This document shows positions 1 to 8,231 of a stretch of DNA of 64,000 bases, piece after piece. Position 1 is the stretch's first letter. Each line of letters starts with the position of its first letter. The notes beneath the pieces are model-generated. The model was given only the letters and a program-made list of their open reading frames with translations. It was not told where the DNA came from and did not search any database. The stretch comes from Ruegeria sp. HKCCA6707 (GTDB lineage: Bacteria > Pseudomonadota > Alphaproteobacteria > Rhodobacterales > Rhodobacteraceae), in assembly GCF_013033515.1 (NCBI RefSeq), contig NZ_WQEG01000002.1:62001-126000 (forward strand). Reading direction: 5' to 3'. The translations under genes and the position numbers were made by a program.

Positions 1-79
1 GAGGAGTTCGGCTTGAGTTTGATTCAATTTCTTCCGGTCCGACCGCAGTGGGCACCGGGCAGTAAGACGGCTGAACAGA

Positions 80-98
80 TCCTTACCTCTTTAAGGAG
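80..98 (+). promoter_or_regulatory. Shine-Dalgarno inside a small hairpin before the adhesin
   Basis: The best ribosome binding site for the adhesin gene, AAGGAG at 93-98, lies 8 bases before a GTG start at 107. TCCTTA (80-85) and TAAGGA (92-97) are perfect reverse complements around a six-base loop, so the site could be hidden in a weak stem. The inverted repeat is seen directly; a role in translation control is inference. Confidence 0.35.
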
Positions 99-106
99 CC
101 GTCCGG

Positions 107-3100
107 GTGCATGTGGTCACGAAAAGTGAGGGTATGATGAGCAAAGAACCCCTGTCCAACAACATTTCGACCAGCGGTGACGCATCTGAGGTAAGCCGCG
201 CCCGTTTCATTCGAAAATGGATCGATGGCAAGCTGCAACGCTGGGCGGGGCTCGGTGTGGCAGGCGGGCTAGGATCTACCGTTTTGGCACTCCCGGCTTT
301 GGCACAGGCCACGGATGCTCAGCTTGAAGCGTTCCAGTTTGCTGAGACGATACCGGGCGTGCGGTCCGTCAAACTGTTGGCAAATGGTGACCTGCAATTG
401 AAAATGGCGGATGGTCGAACGGTGATCATCGACGCGGAGAACGTCCAGGTTCTGGATAACGGCGCGATCATGGCCGCCGATGCTGTGGTTGATGACGTCA
501 GCCAATTCAGCGCCGCCGCAGAAACCGCTGGTGCGACTGCCGTCGCAGGGGGCGGGCTCGGTGGCATGGGTGCGGTCTTGGGAGGGCTGGGTCTTGCTGG
601 CGCCGCTGCTGCCGCAGCAGGCGGTGGCGGCGGGGGTAGCGATGACGATACTCCGCCCCCCAGTGTGACACCAACACCGCCTCAACCGCCAGCACCGCCA
701 GAACCGGCCCTACCAATTCTGAACCTTGCGGATGTGCAGGGTTCGGCGATAAACCAAGCGATCCTGGACACGCCAATCCCTGCTGAGACGGCGACTGTTG
801 AAGTGACAATCGGATCGGTGGTCACCACCGCGACACCTGCTCTGGACGGCAGTTGGAGTGTCTCGCTGACACCGATCGAAGCGGCCTCTTTGCCGCAGGG
901 TGATACTTTTGTGACCGTGCGTACGCTTGACGCCTTGGGAGAAGAGCTCTCGGTCGACACCATCGAATATACCGTTGATACGATCTCACCGACCGTGACG
1001 ATCACAAATTTCTCGGACGGCGCGGTGATGAATGCCGAAGAACAAGGCACACCGCTGACCATTTCGGGAACCACAGATGCAGAAAACGGGCAAACCGTCA
1101 CTGTTTCGGTGGACGGTCAGACGTTGACCGGCACGGTCTCGGGCGGGAATTGGTCGGTTCAGGTTCCGGCTGCGGATTTGGCGGGGCTTGCCGATGCGTC
1201 GACCATCGCGGTGACTGCGGATGTCTCTGACTTTGCGGGCAACCCGGCCCCTCAGGCGACCAACAGTTTTGATACCGATTTCACTGGACCAACCCTCAGC
1301 CTGAATCCGGTGGGTGGCGGATCGATCGACCTGATCGATGTCAGCGGCGATCTGGTTCTGACCGGAACAACGTCTGCCGAAGACGGCCAGACCGTTACCG
1401 TCTCATTCGAGGGCAAGACCTATACCGGAACCGCGTCCGGCGGCAGTTGGAGCGTGACGGTCCCCAACGCGGGTCTTTCGGGACTGACGACCGGAACTCC
1501 GGCAGCCGTCAGCGTCTGGGTCAGCGATGTGTCGGGCAACCCGGCACCCACCGTTACCGTATCTATTCCAGTCGATTTGACCGGGCCCTCCATCAACATC
1601 AACCCGCTGTCGGTCGGCTCGGTTCTGAACGCCGTCGAGGTGGGCAGCGATCTGACCATTTCAGGTGCAACCGGCAAAGTCACTGACGGCCAGACCGTCA
1701 CCGTCACGCTCGACGGTGAAACCTATACCGGCACCGTCACCGGCGGAGCCTGGAGCGTCACAGTCCCCGCAAGCGATCTGGGCCCATTGGCCGATGGCGG
1801 CAGCTTCTCGGTCACCGCAGATGTCTCGGACACCGATGGCCTAGCCGCACCGCAAGCCAGCGTGGGGCTGTCCAAGGATGTCACGGCGCCGACCATCAGC
1901 ATCGACAGCTTTTCCCATGGCGCGGTGTTGAATGCGGCCGAGCAAGGCTCTGACCTGACACTCACCGGCTCGACCAGTGCCGAGGACGGCCAGACGGTCA
2001 CGCTGCAGATGAACGGTGAAACCTATACCGCCACCGCCACTAGCGGCGCCTGGAGCGTCACCGTCCCGACGGCTGACTTGGGTGCGCTCACCGATGGCGC
2101 AACGATCACCGCAACCGCCGATGTCTCGGACAGCGCCGGCAACCCGGCGGTGCAGGGCTCGGCCAGTTTCGATACGGATTTCAGCGCCCCTAGCCTGAGC
2201 ATCTCGACCCTGTCTGATGGCGCCGTAATGAACGCAGCCGAACAGGGAACCGACCTTCTGGTCAGCGGCACATCGGATGCTGTTGACGGCACCGTTGTCA
2301 CCGTCCAAATCCAGCGCCCGGATAGCACCGTGGATATCAGTGGAACGGCCACGGTGTCAGGTGGCAACTGGACCTATACCGCCACATCTGGCGATCTGGC
2401 GGCGCTGCAAGACGGCACAACCTACGACGTCAACGCCTCTGTCGCCGATGCCGCAGGCAACAGCGCTGCGGCCACCACCAGCTTTGACACCGACTTCGCT
2501 GCACCCAGCCTCTCGATAGACCCATTGTCAGTCGGGCCGGTGCTCGACATCATCGAACAAGGGTCGGACCTGACCGTGTCAGGCACGACAAATGCGCAGG
2601 ACGGGCAGATTGTCACCGTTGATCTTGATGGCGAAAGCTATTCCGCAACGGTCAGCGGCGGTGTGTGGAGCACCTCGGTGCCATCCTCGGACCTAGCCGC
2701 CCTGGCCGATGCCACGGGCTTTACGCTCACGGCTTCAGTTGCAGACAGCTCGGGGAATCCGGCCAGCGCAACAACCAGCCTGACCACCGATTTCCAACCG
2801 ATCCTGCGAATGGATGCAGTGGGGTCCAATGATGCGGTGCCGCTTGCAGATGCGCAGGCTTCGGGTCTGACGGTCAGCGGCACCTCGTTTGGACTAACCC
2901 CTGGGCAATCTTTCGACGTGACGCTGAACACAACCCCGGTCGGAACAGCCACGGTTGCACCGGACGGCACATGGTCTCTGGCTGTCAATGCGTCGGAGTT
3001 TGCCGGGTTCACTGCTACAGACACGCTTGATTTTTCGGCGACTACGCTGATTTCCGGCGCCCCGGCCAGCCTCACGGCAACGGATCAGGCGATTGCCCAT

Positions 3101-4003
3101 GTTCCTGCAGCTTATGTCATCACCGAAGCCGGGCGCAGCGGCTCGACCGTGACATTCGAGATCCATGCCGATCCCGACCGGGATATATCAAGTGGCTTTG
3201 CGATCACCGCCGACATGGCTTTTGATCCCAGTGTCGTGACCTTCGACGCAGGCTCTGACACCGAAAACAGCGACTTCGATCTGTTCCTTGTGAACCCGGG
3301 ATCAGGTATCGTCAGCTTCGCCGGTGCCGCCACCAGCTATAGCGATCTGTCGCAACCCGTCGTGACCTTCACGATGACGGTGCAAGACCCCAACAGCCCG
3401 ATCGAACTGACGCTGACAACCCCGGATGGAGGTCCGTCACAGCTGCATCTTGGAACAGCTGCCAATGACACACTGACAGGCACTGGTCAGGATGATTTTA
3501 TCCGCGGCGCGGATGGAGATGACACCATCGATCTATCTGGCGCGGGTCGTGACATTGTCGTGTTTGAGGCGGATCCCGCAAAAAACGGTGTCGATACGAT
3601 CACGGGCTTCACGCTTGGCGCCGCCGATGAAGTCTCGGACGCGTTCATCTTTGCGGATCTGGTCCCGGCCACATTACGCGGGGATGGCACCGGTATTGAA
3701 ACGCTCAGCACTGGTGATGCATTGGGAGCCGATACGGGCATTGTCAGCCTCGACACCCAACTGTCGGATCTGAGCAATGGCACTATCGCCGCCGCAGCCG
3801 AAAGCCTGACCGGGGCGCAGGCCGGAGATGAAATCTATCTTCTGGCGAGTGATGGAACCGACAGCGTTCTTGTCAAGGTTGACTATGACGCCCCGGCTTC
3901 GGTGTCGCTGGAAACGGTGGCGCAGTTTGATGGGTTGGCGGATCTCAGCAACTTTCATCCTGACAACATCTTGCACACCGATCCGACCGGTGCCTCAGCT
4001 TGA
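107..4003 (+). CDS. Large Ig-repeat adhesin with RTX-like C-terminus, type I secretion substrate
   Basis: Probable giant surface adhesin or biofilm protein. After about 30 residues comes a hydrophobic Ala/Gly stretch and a region like the N-terminus of BapA-type proteins (about 70-150). A Gly-rich and then Pro-rich linker follows (about 160-205). Bacterial Ig-like repeats of about 100 residues begin near residues 293, 393, 491, 593, 693, 798 and 897, most opening with a TAPT/SAPSLSI-type strand and containing DGQTVTV and GGxWSVTVP. A cohesin-like segment lies around 1004-1105. One RTX-like calcium-binding stretch (GADGDDTIDLSG, near 1130) precedes the C-terminal region that would carry the uncleaved secretion signal. 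The next genes encode a type I ATPase and fusion protein, which fits secretion of this protein. GTG 107 has the best ribosome binding site; ATG at 134 or 137 are alternatives. Ligand unknown. Confidence 0.85.
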   Translation: MHVVTKSEGMMSKEPLSNNISTSGDASEVSRARFIRKWIDGKLQRWAGLGVAGGLGSTVLALPALAQATDAQLEAFQFAETIPGVRSVKLLANGDLQLKMADGRTVIIDAENVQVLDNGAIMAADAVVDDVSQFSAAAETAGATAVAGGGLGGMGAVLGGLGLAGAAAAAAGGGGGGSDDDTPPPSVTPTPPQPPAPPEPALPILNLADVQGSAINQAILDTPIPAETATVEVTIGSVVTTATPALDGSWSVSLTPIEAASLPQGDTFVTVRTLDALGEELSVDTIEYTVDTISPTVTITNFSDGAVMNAEEQGTPLTISGTTDAENGQTVTVSVDGQTLTGTVSGGNWSVQVPAADLAGLADASTIAVTADVSDFAGNPAPQATNSFDTDFTGPTLSLNPVGGGSIDLIDVSGDLVLTGTTSAEDGQTVTVSFEGKTYTGTASGGSWSVTVPNAGLSGLTTGTPAAVSVWVSDVSGNPAPTVTVSIPVDLTGPSININPLSVGSVLNAVEVGSDLTISGATGKVTDGQTVTVTLDGETYTGTVTGGAWSVTVPASDLGPLADGGSFSVTADVSDTDGLAAPQASVGLSKDVTAPTISIDSFSHGAVLNAAEQGSDLTLTGSTSAEDGQTVTLQMNGETYTATATSGAWSVTVPTADLGALTDGATITATADVSDSAGNPAVQGSASFDTDFSAPSLSISTLSDGAVMNAAEQGTDLLVSGTSDAVDGTVVTVQIQRPDSTVDISGTATVSGGNWTYTATSGDLAALQDGTTYDVNASVADAAGNSAAATTSFDTDFAAPSLSIDPLSVGPVLDIIEQGSDLTVSGTTNAQDGQIVTVDLDGESYSATVSGGVWSTSVPSSDLAALADATGFTLTASVADSSGNPASATTSLTTDFQPILRMDAVGSNDAVPLADAQASGLTVSGTSFGLTPGQSFDVTLNTTPVGTATVAPDGTWSLAVNASEFAGFTATDTLDFSATTLISGAPASLTATDQAIAHVPAAYVITEAGRSGSTVTFEIHADPDRDISSGFAITADMAFDPSVVTFDAGSDTENSDFDLFLVNPGSGIVSFAGAATSYSDLSQPVVTFTMTVQDPNSPIELTLTTPDGGPSQLHLGTAANDTLTGTGQDDFIRGADGDDTIDLSGAGRDIVVFEADPAKNGVDTITGFTLGAADEVSDAFIFADLVPATLRGDGTGIETLSTGDALGADTGIVSLDTQLSDLSNGTIAAAAESLTGAQAGDEIYLLASDGTDSVLVKVDYDAPASVSLETVAQFDGLADLSNFHPDNILHTDPTGASA
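985..2800 (+). repeat. Tandem ~300-bp repeats encoding Ig-like domains
   Basis: Six clear units of about 295-315 bases each encode one Ig-like domain, starting near 984, 1284, 1579, 1884, 2184 and 2499. A more divergent seventh starts near 2797. The units share protein motifs but have drifted in base sequence, so they are old coding repeats. Copy number can change by recombination in such genes. Confidence 0.8.
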
Positions 4004-4141
4004 GGCACGGTCGAACTCCGGGCGATGTGAGGTCTCGCATCGCCCAAATCCCCGAACAGTGAGTATGTAAATGGCAGAGATGGCCTTCACCCCGTCAGCC
4101 TGAAACGACACAAGACCCGGTTCTGGCGGCGGTTCACCTCG

Positions 4142-6724
4142 ATGGATTTCGCCCGCCACATGCAGCTTTGCTCCGTGGTCGCCACCAAAATTCTGCCCGT
4201 CGCCGCCGCGTTTCCGATCCTCTTTCAAAAAACTGGCCAGAGGTTCGAACCCGTTGCGTTGTTCTCGCTAGACGCTGAAGCACAAACTCCCTTTGTGGAT
4301 GAGGCCGGAAAGTGGCGCGCCCAATACCTGCCTTCGGCGTTGCGCTGCCATCCGTTTCAGGCGCAACCCTTGCCCGGCGATGACCCGAACAAAGCGCAGC
4401 TTTTCGTCGATGAGGGGACCGGGCTGGTCACCGACAACCCAACGGATGAGCCGTTTTACGATCAAAACGGTGCCTTGACCCCTGAGCTCAAAAAAGTGCT
4501 TGGCTTTTTTCAGGATCGCGAAGCTGCAGTAAGGGACATCCGGCACCAATGCGCCGGGATCAAAGATATGTTTGTTCCCCTCAGATCTCATTCGGGCATC
4601 ACGCTGCCACCCGAGCTTTTTGCCATAGATACCAAACGGTTCGACGCAATGGATTTGGGGAAAATTCAGCGAAATGCCGCAGCTGTCCTGCGGCTGTTTC
4701 ACGCCCATGAGATATCTCTGTCCCATCTGCAATGGTTGCAGCGCGCGCAGCGAGCGATCCGCAAGGCTGAACCTGAACAATCAAGAGGTGCCTTGGTGAC
4801 ACGCGCTGCAACACAACTGACCACCTTGGAATCCTGCCTGTTGAACGTTGCCGATACGCTTGAACGCCCGATGACGCAGGCTGCTGTCCTCGCATCACGC
4901 TCGGGCCCTGGCGGAGAGCTGACGGTGCGCGATGCCATAAACGCTGCGTGCAATGCCGGAATGCAAGCGGGCTTTGGCAAACGATCGCTGGCGCGCTTTG
5001 ACAGCACGCTTGTCCCTGCGATCCTGTTGCTGAACGATGAGCGCGCAGTGGTTTATCACGGGCGTTCGGCGGACGGGCATCTTTTGGTCTTTGACCCCGA
5101 ACTGGGGGACGGCTTGGGTGAGATCTCCGAAAGCGACCTTGACGCCGCTTATACCGGATATGCACTGCTCCTGCGGCGCGACCCGGGGCGCGGTGACATA
5201 GTGGCCAGTTCGGGGCGTTCGGGCCACTGGTTCTGGTCGGCGCTGGCGGCCAACCGGTGGACCTATGTTCAAGTGGCTCTGGCCGCGGCACTTGCCAATA
5301 TCCTGGGGCTTGCAACGTCGGTTTTCATCATGATCGTTTACGATCGGGTTCTGCCCAGCGAAGCCACCGAGTCGCTGATTGCCCTGACCGCTGGCGTGGG
5401 CCTGGCGCTTTTGTTCGACTTCATCCTGAAACTGCTCCGCGCCGGATTCATCGACCGGGCGGGCCAAAATGCGGACAGGGCCATGGGGCTTGGGGTGTTC
5501 GACCAGTTGATAAACCTGCGCATGGCGTCACGAACGGGATCGACCGGGGCAATTGCCAGCACCGTGCGCGAGTTCGAGACACTGCGTGAGTTCTTTACAT
5601 CGGCCACGCTTGTGGCCTTGGTCGACCTGCCCTTTATCGCCGTATTCATATTTGCCATCTACGCCGTGGGCGGATCCCTCGCGCTTATCCCAGCCCTTGC
5701 CGTCCCGGTTGTCTTTTTGACAGGGCTTGCGATCCAACCGGTCCTGGGCCGTTTGGCCGAGAAAAGCTTTGCGGACGGTCAATCCAAGCAATCTGTGCTG
5801 GTGGAAACCGTTTCGGGGCTTGAGACGATCAAAACCACCGGCGCGGGCCAGCATCTGCGGGGGCGGTGGGAACAGGCGATTGAACGGCAATCCAATCACG
5901 GCAACCGTAGCCGCGCGGTGACGCAGTTTGCGCTGAACCTCACGGGGTTCACACAACAGGCAGCGCAGGTTCTGATTGTGTTTTACGGCGTGTTTCTGAT
6001 TACCGACGGGCAGACAAGCATGGGGGCGCTGATTGCGTCGGTGATGCTGACGGGCCGTGCGCTTGCCCCCTTGGGTCAGCTTGCGCAGACGCTCAGCCGG
6101 GTCAATCAAGCGCGCAGTGCCTATCGCAATCTGAACGCGCTGATGACCGCCGAAAGCGAACGCCCTTTTGGCCGAAACTGGATAAACCGGCCGGGATTTG
6201 CCGGGCGGGTCACCTTCAACAATGTGCATTTTTCCTATCCCGATCAGACCGAAGAGGCTCTGAAGGGTGTAAGCTTCGATATCCAGCCGGGTGAGAAGGT
6301 TGCGATCCTGGGGCAGATCGGATCCGGCAAAAGTACCATCGCGCGGCTTTTGCTGGGTCTCTATCAACCGCGTGTGGGCGCGGTGATGATGGACGGGTTG
6401 GACATCCGCCAAATCGATCCAGCTGATCTGCGCCGCAATATCGGCTCGGTCTTGCAGGATGTGTGGCTGTTCTCGGGCACCATACGCAGCAACATTGCCA
6501 GCGGTGCGATCCGGCCGCGCGACAACGACATCGTCGAGGCTGGACGTATCGCAGGGATCGAGGCATTTCTGGCTCAGCATCCGTCGGGCTATGACCTGCC
6601 TTTGGGCGAGCGTGGCGAAGGGATTTCGGGTGGGCAGCGGCAAGCCGTTGCGCTGGCCCGGGCGTTGATCGGAAACCCCCCGGTCCTGCTGATGGATGAG
6701 CCGACCAGCGCCATGGATGTCTAA
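4142..6724 (+). CDS. SapC-fused type I secretion ABC ATPase/permease, interrupted by a stop
   Basis: Inner-membrane ATPase of a type I secretion system, presumably exporting the adhesin upstream. Residues about 20-140 resemble SapC (FPILFQKTGQRFEPVALFSL, then FVDEAGKWRAQYLPSALR). A C39-peptidase-like region (about 245-350) lacks the catalytic Cys, as in RTX exporters. The membrane domain covers about 360-640 and the nucleotide-binding domain starts near 680, with Walker A GQIGSGKST, signature ISGGQRQ and Walker B VLLMDEPTSAMD. The frame ends at TAA 6722-6724 in the D-loop, before the H-loop His. The same frame continues for 67 more family-like codons. ATG 4142 is the first in-frame start, but upstream in-frame codons also read like family sequence, so the N-terminus may be disrupted too. 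As written the protein should be inactive, unless the stop is read through, suppressed or a sequence error. Confidence 0.8.
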   Translation: MDFARHMQLCSVVATKILPVAAAFPILFQKTGQRFEPVALFSLDAEAQTPFVDEAGKWRAQYLPSALRCHPFQAQPLPGDDPNKAQLFVDEGTGLVTDNPTDEPFYDQNGALTPELKKVLGFFQDREAAVRDIRHQCAGIKDMFVPLRSHSGITLPPELFAIDTKRFDAMDLGKIQRNAAAVLRLFHAHEISLSHLQWLQRAQRAIRKAEPEQSRGALVTRAATQLTTLESCLLNVADTLERPMTQAAVLASRSGPGGELTVRDAINAACNAGMQAGFGKRSLARFDSTLVPAILLLNDERAVVYHGRSADGHLLVFDPELGDGLGEISESDLDAAYTGYALLLRRDPGRGDIVASSGRSGHWFWSALAANRWTYVQVALAAALANILGLATSVFIMIVYDRVLPSEATESLIALTAGVGLALLFDFILKLLRAGFIDRAGQNADRAMGLGVFDQLINLRMASRTGSTGAIASTVREFETLREFFTSATLVALVDLPFIAVFIFAIYAVGGSLALIPALAVPVVFLTGLAIQPVLGRLAEKSFADGQSKQSVLVETVSGLETIKTTGAGQHLRGRWEQAIERQSNHGNRSRAVTQFALNLTGFTQQAAQVLIVFYGVFLITDGQTSMGALIASVMLTGRALAPLGQLAQTLSRVNQARSAYRNLNALMTAESERPFGRNWINRPGFAGRVTFNNVHFSYPDQTEEALKGVSFDIQPGEKVAILGQIGSGKSTIARLLLGLYQPRVGAVMMDGLDIRQIDPADLRRNIGSVLQDVWLFSGTIRSNIASGAIRPRDNDIVEAGRIAGIEAFLAQHPSGYDLPLGERGEGISGGQRQAVALARALIGNPPVLLMDEPTSAMDV

Positions 6725-6928
6725 AGCGAAGCTGAGGTGATCGCGCGGCTAAAAACATCAACACAAGACAAGACGATGATTGTGGTGACCCACCGCACCA
6801 GCCTGCTGGAACTGGTTGATCGTGTGATCGTAATCGAAGACGGAAAGGTCGGCGCCGACGGACCCAAGAGCCTGCTCACCCGGCACGCACCAAAATCCAG
6901 GAGGCATCTGAATGTCGCGGCATCATGA
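6725..6928 (+). pseudogene. Detached C-terminal end of the type I secretion ATPase
   Basis: This stretch is in the same frame as the ATPase (865 codons after ATG 4142 there is a further ATG at 6737). It begins SEAEVIARL and carries the H-loop IVVTHRT followed by the usual end of an exporter nucleotide-binding domain. A CAA to TAA change would explain the break, since exporters of this group usually have a polar residue there before SEAE. It is not a free-standing gene. It overlaps the start of the HlyD gene by 17 bases, as expected for the intact upstream gene. Confidence 0.8.
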
Positions 6929-8225
6929 TCTGGATCAGCTGGCACGCGAAATGCAAGGTCATGCGCCTTTGCGTGGATCGGCTTTGCTGTTCGTCATTCT
7001 GGGGGTTCTGGTATCGGCGGTTTTTTGGGCTCATCTGACCGAGTTGGACAATGTCGTGCGAGTTGATGGCCGAATTGTGCCCTCGCGCGATCTTCAGCGC
7101 ATCGAGGCCACGGAAACCGCTGTGCTTAAGGCTGTCCATGTGCACGAAGGTCAGGTGGTTGAGGAAGGAACGCTGTTGATGGAGTTCGACGCAGCCCAAG
7201 CCAGCGGAGAGCTGATGCAGGAGCAGCAACGCGCCTTGGGTCTTATGGCTCGGATGCAGCGCCTGCGCGCTGAAATTGAAGGGGGCGATCTGAGTTTTGA
7301 CCCAGCGTTGATACAAGACGCGCCCGAAGTGGTGCGGTCGGAAACCGCGCTCTACCGTGGTCGTCAGGCCGAACTTGCCGCGGAAATCGCCATACTCGAA
7401 AGGCAGCGGCAGCAACGGCAACAACAATTCGAAGAGGGGTTGGTGGATCAGGTCACCGCTGTCGAAACGCTGAGCGTTCTGGCCGAAGAAAGGGCGATGA
7501 TGGCTCCCTTGGTCGAAAAACAGATGGAGCCGATGACGACCTTGCTGGCGCTCAGACGCAGTGAGGCAGAATGGAAGGGCCGCCAGGTTCGTGCCGATGC
7601 GGTGGTCAACAGATTGCGCGCGAGTCTGGATGAGGTAGACGACCAGATCGCCGCCACGCGCAGCCGGTTTCGCAGCGCCGCTCTGACAGATCTTGCCCTC
7701 GTAACCGCCGAATTGGCCGCGCTCGAACCAGCTTTACCTGCGCTTGAAACCCGAACCGAACGCGCCCAGATCCGGGCACCGGTTCGGGGTGTTGTCAACC
7801 GACTGCACCGCAGCACAATCGGTGGTCTGGCCCGCGGCGGGGAAGAGCTGATCGAAATTGTTCCGCTGGATGACACGCTTTTGGTTGAAGCCTATGTCAA
7901 ACCTGATGACATCGGGTTTCTGCATCCTGGCCAAAACGTAAAGGTTAAGCTGACCGCATATGACTTTGCCCGTTATGGCGGGCTTGAGGGCCAAATCCAA
8001 AGGATAGGTGCGGATACCGTAACCCGCTCGGAACGCAGTGATGAAGAAGTGTTTGTCGTTGAAATCCGCACCGAGAACACGATGCTGGATGGAGGGGGTG
8101 TAACGGTAGAAATCATCCCCGGCATGGTTGCCGAGGTCGATATACTCTCAGGGCGCAAAACCGTTCTGGATTACGTGATACAGCCCGTCCTGAAGGTAAA
8201 AGACCGTGCGCTGCGCGAGCAATGA
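6912..8225 (+). CDS. HlyD-family type I secretion periplasmic adaptor
   Basis: Membrane fusion protein linking the ABC ATPase to an outer-membrane channel. A short cytoplasmic head is followed by one membrane helix (about 23-43). Then come a split lipoyl-type domain (VVRVDGRIVPSRDLQRIEA and, after the hairpin, RTERAQIRAPVRGVVNRL), a long helical hairpin rich in Gln, Arg and Glu (about 85-260), and a C-terminal beta-barrel part (DDIGFLHPGQNVKVKLTAYDF). Length 437 is normal for HlyD/PrtE. AGGAGG lies about 8 bases before ATG 6912, and the start overlaps the tail of the ATPase gene. No TolC-like gene follows here. The gene looks intact even though its ATPase partner is broken. Confidence 0.9.
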   Translation: MSRHHDLDQLAREMQGHAPLRGSALLFVILGVLVSAVFWAHLTELDNVVRVDGRIVPSRDLQRIEATETAVLKAVHVHEGQVVEEGTLLMEFDAAQASGELMQEQQRALGLMARMQRLRAEIEGGDLSFDPALIQDAPEVVRSETALYRGRQAELAAEIAILERQRQQRQQQFEEGLVDQVTAVETLSVLAEERAMMAPLVEKQMEPMTTLLALRRSEAEWKGRQVRADAVVNRLRASLDEVDDQIAATRSRFRSAALTDLALVTAELAALEPALPALETRTERAQIRAPVRGVVNRLHRSTIGGLARGGEELIEIVPLDDTLLVEAYVKPDDIGFLHPGQNVKVKLTAYDFARYGGLEGQIQRIGADTVTRSERSDEEVFVVEIRTENTMLDGGGVTVEIIPGMVAEVDILSGRKTVLDYVIQPVLKVKDRALREQ

Positions 8226-8231
8226 CCTCAG

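Noticed and set aside
985..2800. CRISPR-like or satellite repeat array
   Set aside because: The units are about 300 bases, coding and diverged; they encode Ig-like domains.
5528..6643. 371-codon open frame on the minus strand inside the secretion ATPase
   Set aside because: Antisense shadow of a high-GC gene, with no recognisable domain and an Arg/His/Gln-rich composition.
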